NCBI GenBank assembly: GCA_036752465.1
Contig: DAIOSQ010000087.1
Span: 1-8,218 of the forward strand
Reading direction: 5' to 3'
DNA length: 8,218 bases
From: DAIOSQ01 sp036752465
GTDB taxonomy: Bacteria > Pseudomonadota > Gammaproteobacteria > Legionellales > Legionellaceae
Position 1 is the stretch's first letter; each line of letters starts with the position of its first letter. The position numbers and the translations under genes were made by a program. The notes below the pieces were generated by a model that saw only the letters and a program-made list of their open reading frames with translations, ran no database searches and was not told the DNA's origin. Below are positions 1 to 6,525 of the stretch, one piece after another.

Positions 1-403
1 GATTTGTGATTTGGTATCGAGTGGACAAACGCTTGAAGAGAATCAATTGATTGCGGTTGAAACCGTACTTGAAAGCCAAGCGGTTTTGATTCAAGCATCG
101 CATGTTGTGGATGAATCTCAGATTGATTTATTGACTATGTTGGTGCGCCGGATTCAAGCGGTGCAACATGCAATTGAGCGCAAATACATCGTTTTTCATG
201 CCCCAAAAACAGCATTGACACAGATTTGTGAGCAATTACCGGGGGCTGAATCGCCTACCATCATTTCGTTGCCAGCAACGCCTGATAAGGTTGCGGTCCA
301 TGTGGTCTCTAGTGAAGGGATTTTTTGGAATACTTTAGAATCAATTCAAGCGTTAGGTGCCAGTTCTATTTTGGTCTTACCGATTGAAAAAATATTGGAG
401 TGA
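1..403 (+). CDS. hisG: ATP phosphoribosyltransferase, long form, 3' part (5' end outside window)
   Basis: This is the C-terminal 133 codons of HisG, the first and committed enzyme of histidine synthesis, which condenses ATP with PRPP to phosphoribosyl-ATP in the cytoplasm. The frame is open from base 2, so the TTG at 11 is an internal codon and not the start. About 165 residues should lie upstream, judging from the roughly 300-residue E. coli enzyme. The visible part opens inside the PRPP-binding loop (ICDLVSSGQTL; E. coli has ICDLVSTGATL). It continues into the regulatory domain (YIVFHAPKTAL, LLPGAESPTI-like stretch, VSSEGIFWNTLE) and ends GASSILVLPIEKILE, almost as in E. coli. Presence of this C-terminal ACT-like domain marks the long form, which is feedback-inhibited by histidine and needs no HisZ partner. 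It ends 3 nt before the hisD ATG and is the first visible gene of the operon. Confidence 0.97.
   Translation, partial: ICDLVSSGQTLEENQLIAVETVLESQAVLIQASHVVDESQIDLLTMLVRRIQAVQHAIERKYIVFHAPKTALTQICEQLPGAESPTIISLPATPDKVAVHVVSSEGIFWNTLESIQALGASSILVLPIEKILE
397..400 (+). promoter_or_regulatory. Ribosome binding site of hisD
   Basis: GGAG lies 6 nt upstream of the ATG at 407, inside the last codons of hisG. It favours ATG 407 over the in-frame TTG at 404, which would have only 3 nt of spacing. Confidence 0.7.
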
Positions 404-406
404 TTG

Positions 407-1723
407 ATGTTGCGCGTATTGAACTGGCAGTCCTTATCGTTAATTGAACGCAAACAGCAATTAACGCGAGCAAATGTATCTGGTGCTTCGAAACAGGTTG
501 TAGGAACGATTATTGCATCGGTTAAAGAGCAAGGTGATGCAGCGTTATTTGCATATGGTCGTCAATTTGATGGCGTCAATTTATCGTCGCTGACTGTTTC
601 TGCAGAACGTATCGAAAACGCGACTGTAAGTGCTAAAGCATTATCGGCAATCCAAACGGCAATTGAAGCGATTACGGTATTTCACAAAGTCATTATGCCA
701 AAAGCCATACGTGTGGACACCGCAAAAGGTATTTATATTGAACGCCGCTATCGGCCAATCAATAAAGTGGGACTCTATGTACCTGGTGGCAATAAAACAC
801 CACTTATTTCATCCGTGCTCATGCAGGCTATACCTGCATGGGTGGCTGGTTGTTCAAATCGCGTGTTGTGCACACCACCTAATGCAAAAGGCGAGATTGA
901 TGCATCTGTTTTAGTGGCGGCTAGGTTATGTCAAATTCAAACCATTTACACCATCGGTGGCGCGCAAGCGATTGCTGCCATGGCGTATGGTACAGAAAGT
1001 GTAATGAAAGTGGATAAAATTTTTGGTCCTGGTAATGCTTTTGTTACTGAAGCAAAAACACAAGTGTCCATGGATTCAATGGGGGCTGCAATTGATATGC
1101 CAGCGGGACCATCTGAAGTGATGATTATTTCGGATTGTGATGCAAATCCTCATTATGTCGCCGCTGATCTATTGGCACAAGCAGAGCATGGACCTGATTC
1201 ACAAGTGATTTTATTGTGTGAATCAGCAGATTTTGCTGCAAGCGTTAATCTTGCCATCGCAGAACAATTACAAACATTAACGCGTGCGTCACTCATTTTG
1301 CAATCGTTGCAACATGGTGCCATCTTAGTCTGCTCATCACGAGAAGAAATGATCGCCATTGTGAATGACTATGCGCCAGAACATTTGATTGTGAATTGTG
1401 TTGATGCAGAGTGTTGGGTGGATTTTATTGATAATGCCGGCACCATTTTTTTAGGCCCCTATGCTGCAGAAACGATGGGTGATTATGTAACGGGGAGTAA
1501 TCACGTTTTACCTACCAATGGATATGCCCGCAGTTACAGTGGGCTGAGTACGTTCGACTTTTTAAAAAGCATGAGCGTGCAGTCTGTTTCAAAAGAGGGC
1601 GTTGCAACGTTAGGAGAGGCCGCTTTTACATTGGCGATAATGGAAGGTTTAGACGCGCACGCCAATGCGATTCGGTTAAGACTAAATGCCTTGGAGGAGA
1701 TCTCATGTCGATCGATCAATTGA
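407..1723 (+). CDS. hisD: Histidinol dehydrogenase
   Basis: HisD catalyses the last two steps of the pathway, oxidising L-histidinol through histidinal to L-histidine with two NAD+. It is a zinc-dependent homodimer in the cytoplasm. The product is 438 aa, against 434 in E. coli. Family signatures are present in order: YVPGGN near residue 125, GGAQAIAAMAYGTESV near 184-199, GPGNAFVTEAK near 207-217, and MPAGPSE near 231-237. The zinc ligands expected from the E. coli enzyme are all there: Gln258 and His261 in AQAEHG, Asp359 in ETMGD, and His418 in LDAHAN. The catalytic Glu-His pair is Glu325-His326 in YAPEHL. No key residue is missing. ATG 407 is preferred to TTG 404 because of the GGAG 6 nt upstream. 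The last 19 nt overlap hisC, the longest overlap in the operon. Confidence 0.98.
   Translation: MLRVLNWQSLSLIERKQQLTRANVSGASKQVVGTIIASVKEQGDAALFAYGRQFDGVNLSSLTVSAERIENATVSAKALSAIQTAIEAITVFHKVIMPKAIRVDTAKGIYIERRYRPINKVGLYVPGGNKTPLISSVLMQAIPAWVAGCSNRVLCTPPNAKGEIDASVLVAARLCQIQTIYTIGGAQAIAAMAYGTESVMKVDKIFGPGNAFVTEAKTQVSMDSMGAAIDMPAGPSEVMIISDCDANPHYVAADLLAQAEHGPDSQVILLCESADFAASVNLAIAEQLQTLTRASLILQSLQHGAILVCSSREEMIAIVNDYAPEHLIVNCVDAECWVDFIDNAGTIFLGPYAAETMGDYVTGSNHVLPTNGYARSYSGLSTFDFLKSMSVQSVSKEGVATLGEAAFTLAIMEGLDAHANAIRLRLNALEEISCRSIN
1693..1698 (+). promoter_or_regulatory. Strong ribosome binding site of hisC, inside hisD
   Basis: GGAGGA ends 6 nt before the hisC ATG at 1705 and lies inside the hisD coding sequence. 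It is among the closest matches to the anti-Shine-Dalgarno sequence in the window and fixes the hisC start. Confidence 0.75.
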
Positions 1724-2760
1724 TTAGTTTAGCCAGAAAAGAGGTTCTTGATCTTGTCCCCTATAGCTCTGCTAGAAATGAAAGTGATCGGTTTGGCATT
1801 AATTTGGACGCTAATGAAAACCCGTTTGCCATGCAACAAGGGTTTAATCGCTATCCTGAGCCTCAACCAGACAGTTTACGTCAAAAGCTTTGTGCGCTCT
1901 ATGATGTGAGCACTTCACAATTACTCATCACACGTGGGAGTGATGAAGCGATTGATTTGTTGATTCGTGCGTTTTGTCAGGCAAATCAAGATGGGATAGT
2001 CATTACGCCACCGACTTATGGGATGTATGAAGTATCGGCGCGTATTCAAGGTGCATTGATTACATCTGTGCCTTTATTATCACCAGACTTTGCTTTAGAT
2101 GAAGACGCTGTGATTGATAAATGGCATACTAATATAAAATTAATTTTCTTATGCTCGCCAAATAATCCAACAGGCAACCGCCTTGATTTGGAGGCTGTTT
2201 TAAAATTGTGTACGTATTTTCGCGATAAAGCACTGATTGTGATGGACGAAGCTTATATTGAATTTTCAACCAGTCACAGTATGGTGAAATATCTAGACGA
2301 GTTTCCTAATCTTGTTATTTTAAGGACCTTATCAAAGGCCTATGGCATGGCTGGGGTTCGATGTGGGAGTCTGATAGCAGCTCCCCAAATCATTACTTTA
2401 TTAAGAAAAATACTCGCACCTTATCCTATTCCAATGCCAGTGCTTAATGTCGCGTTGGACGCTTTATCAAATAGCAATATTGCGCAAAGAAACGTTCAAA
2501 TCAAGATGATTCAGGCTCAAAAAGAACAATTGCGCCTTTTTTTACAACGTCATCCGTCCGTTAAAAAGGTTTACCCAAGTGAAGCCAATTTTTTATTGGT
2601 GGCGGTGGAGTCGCCTGCGCATTGGATGTCGGTATGTCGTGATCGTGGTGTGGTGATTCGAGACAGAAGCAACATCGCCGGTTTGAGTGATTGTGTGCGA
2701 ATAACCATTGGTACGCCAGAAGAAAATAAAATTTTGCTAGAGGTGTTGGGAAATGTCTAA
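1705..2760 (+). CDS. hisC: Histidinol-phosphate aminotransferase
   Basis: HisC is a PLP-dependent class I/II (fold type I) aminotransferase that converts imidazole acetol phosphate and glutamate to L-histidinol phosphate and 2-oxoglutarate. At 351 aa it is close to the 356 aa of E. coli HisC. Visible motifs are LDANENP (34-40) near the N-terminus, the RYPEPQ segment (49-54), RGSDEAID (77-84), CSPNNPTG (150-157) with the PLP-contacting Asn154, and VMDEAYIEF (179-187) with Asp181 and Tyr184. The Schiff-base lysine is Lys211 in RTLSKAYGMAGVR, followed by Arg219. VRITIGT (331-337) carries Arg332, the likely substrate carboxylate contact. All residues needed for catalysis are present. The start is set by the GGAGGA 6 nt upstream. 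The gene overlaps hisD by 19 nt and hisB by 8 nt, so it is expected to be translationally coupled on both sides. Confidence 0.98.
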   Translation: MSIDQLISLARKEVLDLVPYSSARNESDRFGINLDANENPFAMQQGFNRYPEPQPDSLRQKLCALYDVSTSQLLITRGSDEAIDLLIRAFCQANQDGIVITPPTYGMYEVSARIQGALITSVPLLSPDFALDEDAVIDKWHTNIKLIFLCSPNNPTGNRLDLEAVLKLCTYFRDKALIVMDEAYIEFSTSHSMVKYLDEFPNLVILRTLSKAYGMAGVRCGSLIAAPQIITLLRKILAPYPIPMPVLNVALDALSNSNIAQRNVQIKMIQAQKEQLRLFLQRHPSVKKVYPSEANFLLVAVESPAHWMSVCRDRGVVIRDRSNIAGLSDCVRITIGTPEENKILLEVLGNV

Positions 2761-3817
2761 ACAAAACATTCTTTTTATCGATAGAGATGGCACCTTGGTC
2801 GAAGAGCCAGAGGATTGTCAGGTCGATGATTTGTCAAAAATTCGCCTTTGTCAGGATGTGATGGTCGTATTAAATCAGCTTGTGCAAGCTGGATATAAAT
2901 TGGTGATGGTGAGTAATCAAGATGGTTTGGGTACATCGAGTTTTCCACAACATGCTTTTCAAGTAAGTCATGATTTTATTTTGGGCTTATTTGCATCACA
3001 AGGGATTGTCTTTGATGAGGTTTTGATTTGTCCGCATACAGCAGAGGACAATTGTGCGTGCCGTAAACCACGTACGGGTTTGTTGGATGATTTTTTAAAA
3101 CAACAAACGCTGAATAGGGATCGAAGTTGGGTTATTGGCGATCGTGATTCTGATAGATTATTAGCGCAATCTTTAGGTCTTGGGTTTTTAGCCATTTCTA
3201 AAACACAGGGTTGGAAAGACGTGGTGGGTGCTATTTTAAATCAATCTCGCACAGCTTCGATAGCACGCACGACGAATGAGACATCCATTGAACTGACGGT
3301 GACCTTGGATGCGGACGTGCCTTCCGTCATTCGTACACCGATTGGGTTTTTTAGTCATATGCTGGAGCAAATAGCGCGTCACGGTGGATTTCAGTTGCAG
3401 TTAGAGGCCAGTGGTGATGTGTTCGTTGATGAACATCACTTAATTGAAGACACGGCAATTGCATTGGGTGAGGCCTTAAAGTGTGCGTTGGGTGATAAAT
3501 GGGGAATCAATCGTTATGGATTTACCTTGCCGATGGATGAAGCGCTAGCTACCGTTGCGATTGACCTTTCAGGTCGGCCATTTTGTGTGTTTGAGGGGTA
3601 TTTTACCCGGGAATTTGTGGGTGGTCTTGCCACAGAGATGGTGCCGCATTTTTTCCAATCACTGAGCAGCAGTTTAGGGGCTACCATCCATGTCAGTGTC
3701 ACTGGAAAAAATCATCATCACATGATTGAGGCGTGCTTTAAAGCATTAGGTCGCGCGCTGAATCAGGCGGTGACGAAAACTGCGAACACCTTACCTTCGA
3801 CTAAGGGGCTCTTATGA
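2753..3817 (+). CDS. hisB: Bifunctional histidinol-phosphatase / imidazoleglycerol-phosphate dehydratase
   Basis: The product is a 354-aa fusion, one residue shorter than E. coli HisB, that carries out two non-consecutive steps. Residues 1 to about 165 are a HAD-superfamily phosphatase giving histidinol from histidinol phosphate. It shows FIDRDGTL with nucleophile Asp10 and acid/base Asp12, SNQDGLGT (54-61), the zinc site Cys93-His95-Cys101-Cys103, and IGDRDSD around Asp130. Residues about 168-354 are imidazoleglycerol-phosphate dehydratase, a manganese enzyme forming large oligomers. Its metal-binding histidine clusters are visible: FFSHMLEQIARHGGF (199-213), DEHHLIEDT (226-234) and GKNHHHMIEACFKALGRA (318-335). 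The typical end NTLPSTKGLL is intact. Start ATG 2753 has GAGGTG ending 7 nt upstream. It overlaps hisC by 8 nt and hisH by 4 nt. The fusion is known from enterobacteria and several other gammaproteobacteria; many other bacteria keep the two enzymes separate. Confidence 0.98.
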   Translation: MSKQNILFIDRDGTLVEEPEDCQVDDLSKIRLCQDVMVVLNQLVQAGYKLVMVSNQDGLGTSSFPQHAFQVSHDFILGLFASQGIVFDEVLICPHTAEDNCACRKPRTGLLDDFLKQQTLNRDRSWVIGDRDSDRLLAQSLGLGFLAISKTQGWKDVVGAILNQSRTASIARTTNETSIELTVTLDADVPSVIRTPIGFFSHMLEQIARHGGFQLQLEASGDVFVDEHHLIEDTAIALGEALKCALGDKWGINRYGFTLPMDEALATVAIDLSGRPFCVFEGYFTREFVGGLATEMVPHFFQSLSSSLGATIHVSVTGKNHHHMIEACFKALGRALNQAVTKTANTLPSTKGLL

Positions 3818-4413
3818 TTGCCGTGATTGATATAACTGGGAATAATTTAGCCTCATTGGTTAATTCCATTCATCGTTTAGGCTTTGATTGTGTATTAACG
3901 CATGACCCACAGCTTATTGGTGGTGCCAGTCATATTATTTTGCCAGGTGTTGGAGCTGCGCGTCCTGCGATGCAAGCTTTGCATGAGCATGGATTGGGTG
4001 AGGTGTTGTTGCAATTGAAACAGCCCGTATTGGGGATTTGTCTTGGTATGCAATTATTGTTTGAGCACAGTGAAGAGGGTGATGTGGCTTGTTTAGGATT
4101 GATTCCTGGTCGTGTTGAACGCTTGAAACCTAAGCCCAACTATCCTGTGCCACATATGGGGTGGAATCAATTGCAATGGTGTCGTGAGTCTTGTTTTCAA
4201 CAAGAGATTGCAGTGCATTCTTATGTATATTTTGTGCATGGTTTTGCAGTAGTAAACAATGAATACACGATAGCGAGCTGTGATTATGGTCGTGAAATCA
4301 GTGCGATTGTTCAAAAAAATAATATTTACGGCATGCAATTTCATCCGGAAAAATCAGCAGACGTAGGACTTAACTTATTAAATAGGTTTTTAACTCTGGA
4401 GGACGTATGTTAA
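3814..4413 (+). CDS. hisH: Imidazole glycerol phosphate synthase, glutamine amidotransferase subunit
   Basis: HisH is the glutaminase half of IGP synthase. It hydrolyses glutamine and feeds ammonia through the HisF barrel. The product is 199 aa (E. coli 196) and is a class I (triad) amidotransferase. The nucleophile is Cys76 in GICLGMQLLF, and the other triad members are His177 and Glu179 in QFHPEKS. LPGVGAA (43-49) forms the conserved oxyanion-side loop and PHMGWNQ (113-119) is the usual HisH signature. The segment FVHGF (140-144) has glycine where E. coli has serine (FVHSY), a mild variant. It starts in an ATGA overlap with the hisB stop, with AAGGGG 5 nt upstream, and overlaps hisA by 7 nt. 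Its partner HisF is encoded one gene downstream, so both subunits come from one mRNA. Confidence 0.98.
   Translation: MIAVIDITGNNLASLVNSIHRLGFDCVLTHDPQLIGGASHIILPGVGAARPAMQALHEHGLGEVLLQLKQPVLGICLGMQLLFEHSEEGDVACLGLIPGRVERLKPKPNYPVPHMGWNQLQWCRESCFQQEIAVHSYVYFVHGFAVVNNEYTIASCDYGREISAIVQKNNIYGMQFHPEKSADVGLNLLNRFLTLEDVC
4398..4402 (+). promoter_or_regulatory. Ribosome binding site of hisA
   Basis: GGAGG lies near the 3' end of hisH. It is 4 nt from the ATG at 4407 and 10 nt from a second in-frame ATG at 4413, so spacing alone does not decide the start. Protein comparison favours 4407, because MLMIPAID matches the common HisA beginning MLIIPAID. Confidence 0.65.
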
Positions 4414-5138
4414 TGATACCTGCTATTGATTTGCGCGATGGTCAATGCGTACGCCTGCGTCAAGGCCAATTTGATTGTGCAACGGTTTATGAGGCGAATC
4501 CTGTGGACCTTGCTCGGCATTATGCCGATTTGGGTGCGACTTATTTACATGTGGTTGATTTGGATGGTGCAGAGCTTGGGTGCGTGCAACAGCTCGATTT
4601 AATAGGCGCTTTGAAGTCAAATACGATGATGATCCAATCTGGCGGTGGTATTCGAAGTCTTGAAACAGCAAAAGCGTGTCTTGCTGCAGGGGTTAATCGC
4701 CTTGTCATTGGTAGCATGGCTATCACTGATTCTGAGTTAACGCATGCCTTAATTTCAGAAATTAATGCATGTAACGTGGTGTTGGCATTCGATGTGAATA
4801 TTGAAAACGGCATGCCAAAACCGGCTATTTATGGGTGGAAAACGACGACTGAGAGCTGTTTGTGGGATGTTGTTGCGTCTTATCAAGCTGCCGGAATTCA
4901 AAATGTTTTATGTACGGATATTGCAGAAGACGGCATGATGAATGGACCGAATTTTCAATTATATGAAGAAGCCGTGCGTCGTTTTCCAAGCCTATTTTGG
5001 CAGGCATCTGGTGGCGTGCGTGATGTGAAGGATATTCGAACACTTGCAAAACTTGGCGTATCGGCGGTGATTTTAGGGCGAACGTTATATGAGGGTAACT
5101 TTGATTTATCCGCTTGTTTACAGGAGTTTTCCTTATGA
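4407..5138 (+). CDS. hisA: Phosphoribosylformimino-AICAR-phosphate (ProFAR) isomerase
   Basis: HisA is a single-domain TIM barrel that performs an Amadori rearrangement of ProFAR to PRFAR, the substrate of HisHF. The product is 243 aa (E. coli 245). The two catalytic aspartates sit in mirror-image half-barrels: Asp8 in IPAIDLRDG at the end of strand 1, and Asp129 in LAFDVN at strand 5. Phosphate-binding motifs are visible in both halves: SGGGIRS (78-84) with IGSMAI (101-106), and ASGGVRD (200-206) with ILGRTLYEG (222-230). CTDIAEDGMMNGPN (169-182) is the typical strand-6 loop. Start ATG 4407 is chosen from protein similarity; ATG 4413 would remove only two residues. It overlaps hisH by 7 nt and hisF by 4 nt. 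HisA and HisF are homologous barrels arising from an ancient duplication, and here they remain adjacent. Confidence 0.98.
   Translation: MLMIPAIDLRDGQCVRLRQGQFDCATVYEANPVDLARHYADLGATYLHVVDLDGAELGCVQQLDLIGALKSNTMMIQSGGGIRSLETAKACLAAGVNRLVIGSMAITDSELTHALISEINACNVVLAFDVNIENGMPKPAIYGWKTTTESCLWDVVASYQAAGIQNVLCTDIAEDGMMNGPNFQLYEEAVRRFPSLFWQASGGVRDVKDIRTLAKLGVSAVILGRTLYEGNFDLSACLQEFSL
5122..5126 (+). promoter_or_regulatory. Ribosome binding site of hisF
   Basis: AGGAG ends 8 nt before ATG 5135, inside the last codons of hisA. It rules out the longer in-frame TTG start at 5114, which lies upstream of it and would add seven residues (MFTGVFL) not found in the HisF family. Confidence 0.75.
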
Positions 5139-5902
5139 TAGCCAAACGCATTATCCCCTGTTTAGATGTTCGTGATGGGCATGTGGTCAAAGGGGTGCAA
5201 TTTCGAGATCATAGGGTTGTGGGTGAGATTATTGAGCTGGCATCGATGTATGCAGAAGCAGGAGCGGATGAATTGGTTTTTTATGACATCACGGTGAGCA
5301 GTCGAGGTGAATCGGTGTCATTGAGTTGGGTGACGAACGTGGCCATGGCATTAAATATTCCCTTTACGGTGGCAGGGGGTATTCGCTCCGTTAAGACAGC
5401 CCGTGCTATTTTAAATGCTGGGGCTGATAAAATCTCAATTAATAGCCCAGCTCTTGAAACACCAGAGTTAATTAATCAGTTGTGTGATGCATTTGGCAGT
5501 CAATGCGTTGTGATTGGAATTGATAGTCAGTGGGTGAATGATGATTATTATGTTTATCAATACACCGGTGATGAAAAAACCAGTCAAAACTCACGACGAA
5601 AAACGTATGATTGGGTGGCTGAGGTCCAAGAGCGAGGGGCAGGTGAAATTGTCTTAAATTGCATGCAATCAGATGGCGTACGAGCTGGGTATGATCTTTT
5701 GCAATTAAAAAAAGTACGTGAAATTACCTCAGTTCCCTTGATTGCTTCAGGAGGGGCTGGGTCGTTGCTTGATTTTGTACATGTTTTTCAAGAAGCGCAT
5801 GTTGATGGTGCGCTGGCGGCTAGTGTCTTTCATGACAAATTATTTAGCATACGAGAGGTCAAACAGACATTATTAGAAAACAAGATTGAGGTACGGTTAT
5901 GA
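5135..5902 (+). CDS. hisF: Imidazole glycerol phosphate synthase, cyclase subunit
   Basis: HisF uses ammonia channelled from HisH to convert PRFAR into imidazole glycerol phosphate and AICAR. The product is 255 aa (E. coli 258), a TIM barrel homologous to HisA. It begins MIAKRIIPCLDVRDG, with catalytic Asp11, and the second catalytic aspartate is Asp130 in VIGIDSQ. Phosphate-binding loops are VAGGIRS (79-85) with SINSPA (101-106), and ASGGAGS (204-210) with ALAASVFH (226-233). The strand-6 loop LNCMQSDGVRAGYD (174-187) matches the E. coli type. The start is ATG 5135, inside an ATGA overlap with the hisA stop and downstream of AGGAG. It overlaps hisIE by 4 nt. The AICAR it releases is the substrate of PurH, encoded two genes downstream. 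Confidence 0.98.
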   Translation: MIAKRIIPCLDVRDGHVVKGVQFRDHRVVGEIIELASMYAEAGADELVFYDITVSSRGESVSLSWVTNVAMALNIPFTVAGGIRSVKTARAILNAGADKISINSPALETPELINQLCDAFGSQCVVIGIDSQWVNDDYYVYQYTGDEKTSQNSRRKTYDWVAEVQERGAGEIVLNCMQSDGVRAGYDLLQLKKVREITSVPLIASGGAGSLLDFVHVFQEAHVDGALAASVFHDKLFSIREVKQTLLENKIEVRL

Positions 5903-6525
5903 ATACACTATCCATTGAAGAATTGAACTGGGAAAAGATGGCGGGGTTAATGCCTGCGATTATTCAGCATGCACAGACGGGCCAAGTATTGATGTTGGGC
6001 TATATGAATCAAGAGGCATTATCGATAAGTATGCGAACATGTAACTTAACGCTTTATACTCGCAGTAAACAGCGTTTATGGCGCAAAGGTGAAACCTCAG
6101 GTCATACCATGCGGGTTATAAATATCAGTACGGATTGTGATGGGGATGGGTTGTTGGTGCAAGTTAACCCTACGGGACCTGGGTGTCATTTAGGATTTAC
6201 AACGTGCTTTCAACCGGCGTTTTGCTCGTCTTTAAATTTTATCAGTGAGTTAATCAAGGTCATTGCAAAACGTGCCGCAGCTTATGATCCTAAAAGTTAT
6301 ACCGCTCAATTACTGAGTGAAGGGCTTAATCGATGTGCACAAAAAGTGGGTGAAGAAGCAGTTGAAACGGTGATTGCTGCAGTGAGTGGAAATAAAGCAG
6401 AAATGATCACTGAAACGGCTGATTTGATGTTTCACTTGCTCGTGTTATTGCAAGTGACTCAAGTGAATTTCTACGATGTATTAACTTGTTTGCAAGAACG
6501 TCACCAAATAGAGCGGACTTCATGA
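5899..6525 (+). CDS. hisI: Bifunctional phosphoribosyl-AMP cyclohydrolase / phosphoribosyl-ATP pyrophosphatase
   Basis: This fused HisIE protein does steps 2 and 3 of the pathway. The C-terminal domain cleaves pyrophosphate from PR-ATP, then the N-terminal domain opens the adenine ring of PR-AMP to give ProFAR. It has 208 aa (E. coli 203). The HisI domain, residues 1 to about 110, shows GLMPAIIQHA (16-25), LMLGYMNQEAL (31-41), TRSKQRLWRKGETSG (54-68), the metal site STDCDGDG with Asp79, Cys80, Asp81 and Asp83, and GPGCHLGFTTCF with Cys96 and Cys103, which complete the zinc site. The HisE domain, residues about 112-205, is an all-alpha MazG-like fold with SYTAQLLSEG (133-142), KVGEEAVETVIAA (149-161) and ETADLMFHLLVLL (172-184). 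The start has GAGGT 6 nt upstream and forms an ATGA overlap with hisF. The stop overlaps the start of purH. The order I-E in one chain is standard. Confidence 0.98.
   Translation: MNTLSIEELNWEKMAGLMPAIIQHAQTGQVLMLGYMNQEALSISMRTCNLTLYTRSKQRLWRKGETSGHTMRVINISTDCDGDGLLVQVNPTGPGCHLGFTTCFQPAFCSSLNFISELIKVIAKRAAAYDPKSYTAQLLSEGLNRCAQKVGEEAVETVIAAVSGNKAEMITETADLMFHLLVLLQVTQVNFYDVLTCLQERHQIERTS

Noticed and set aside
11..403. hisG starting at TTG 11 as a complete short gene
   Set aside because: The frame is open upstream of 11 to the window edge and the upstream residues ICD match the HisG family, so this is an internal leucine codon of a truncated gene.
630..914. 94-aa plus-strand open frame inside hisD
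   Set aside because: It lies wholly within the well-conserved hisD in another frame, has no family resemblance and no clear SD. It is a shadow.
5114..5134. N-terminal extension of HisF from TTG 5114
   Set aside because: It places the start upstream of the AGGAG at 5122-5126 and adds residues absent from HisF proteins. ATG 5135 has proper spacing.
4825..5190. 121-aa minus-strand open frame across the hisA/hisF junction
   Set aside because: It is antisense to two intact conserved genes, with no recognisable motif and a basic, low-complexity-like composition. It is a shadow, as are the other minus-strand frames in the window.
6486..6521. N-terminal extension of PurH from TTG 6486
   Set aside because: The 12 added codons are the out-of-frame end of hisIE and the PurH family begins shortly before RALLSVS. 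The ATGA overlap at 6522 is the operon's usual junction.
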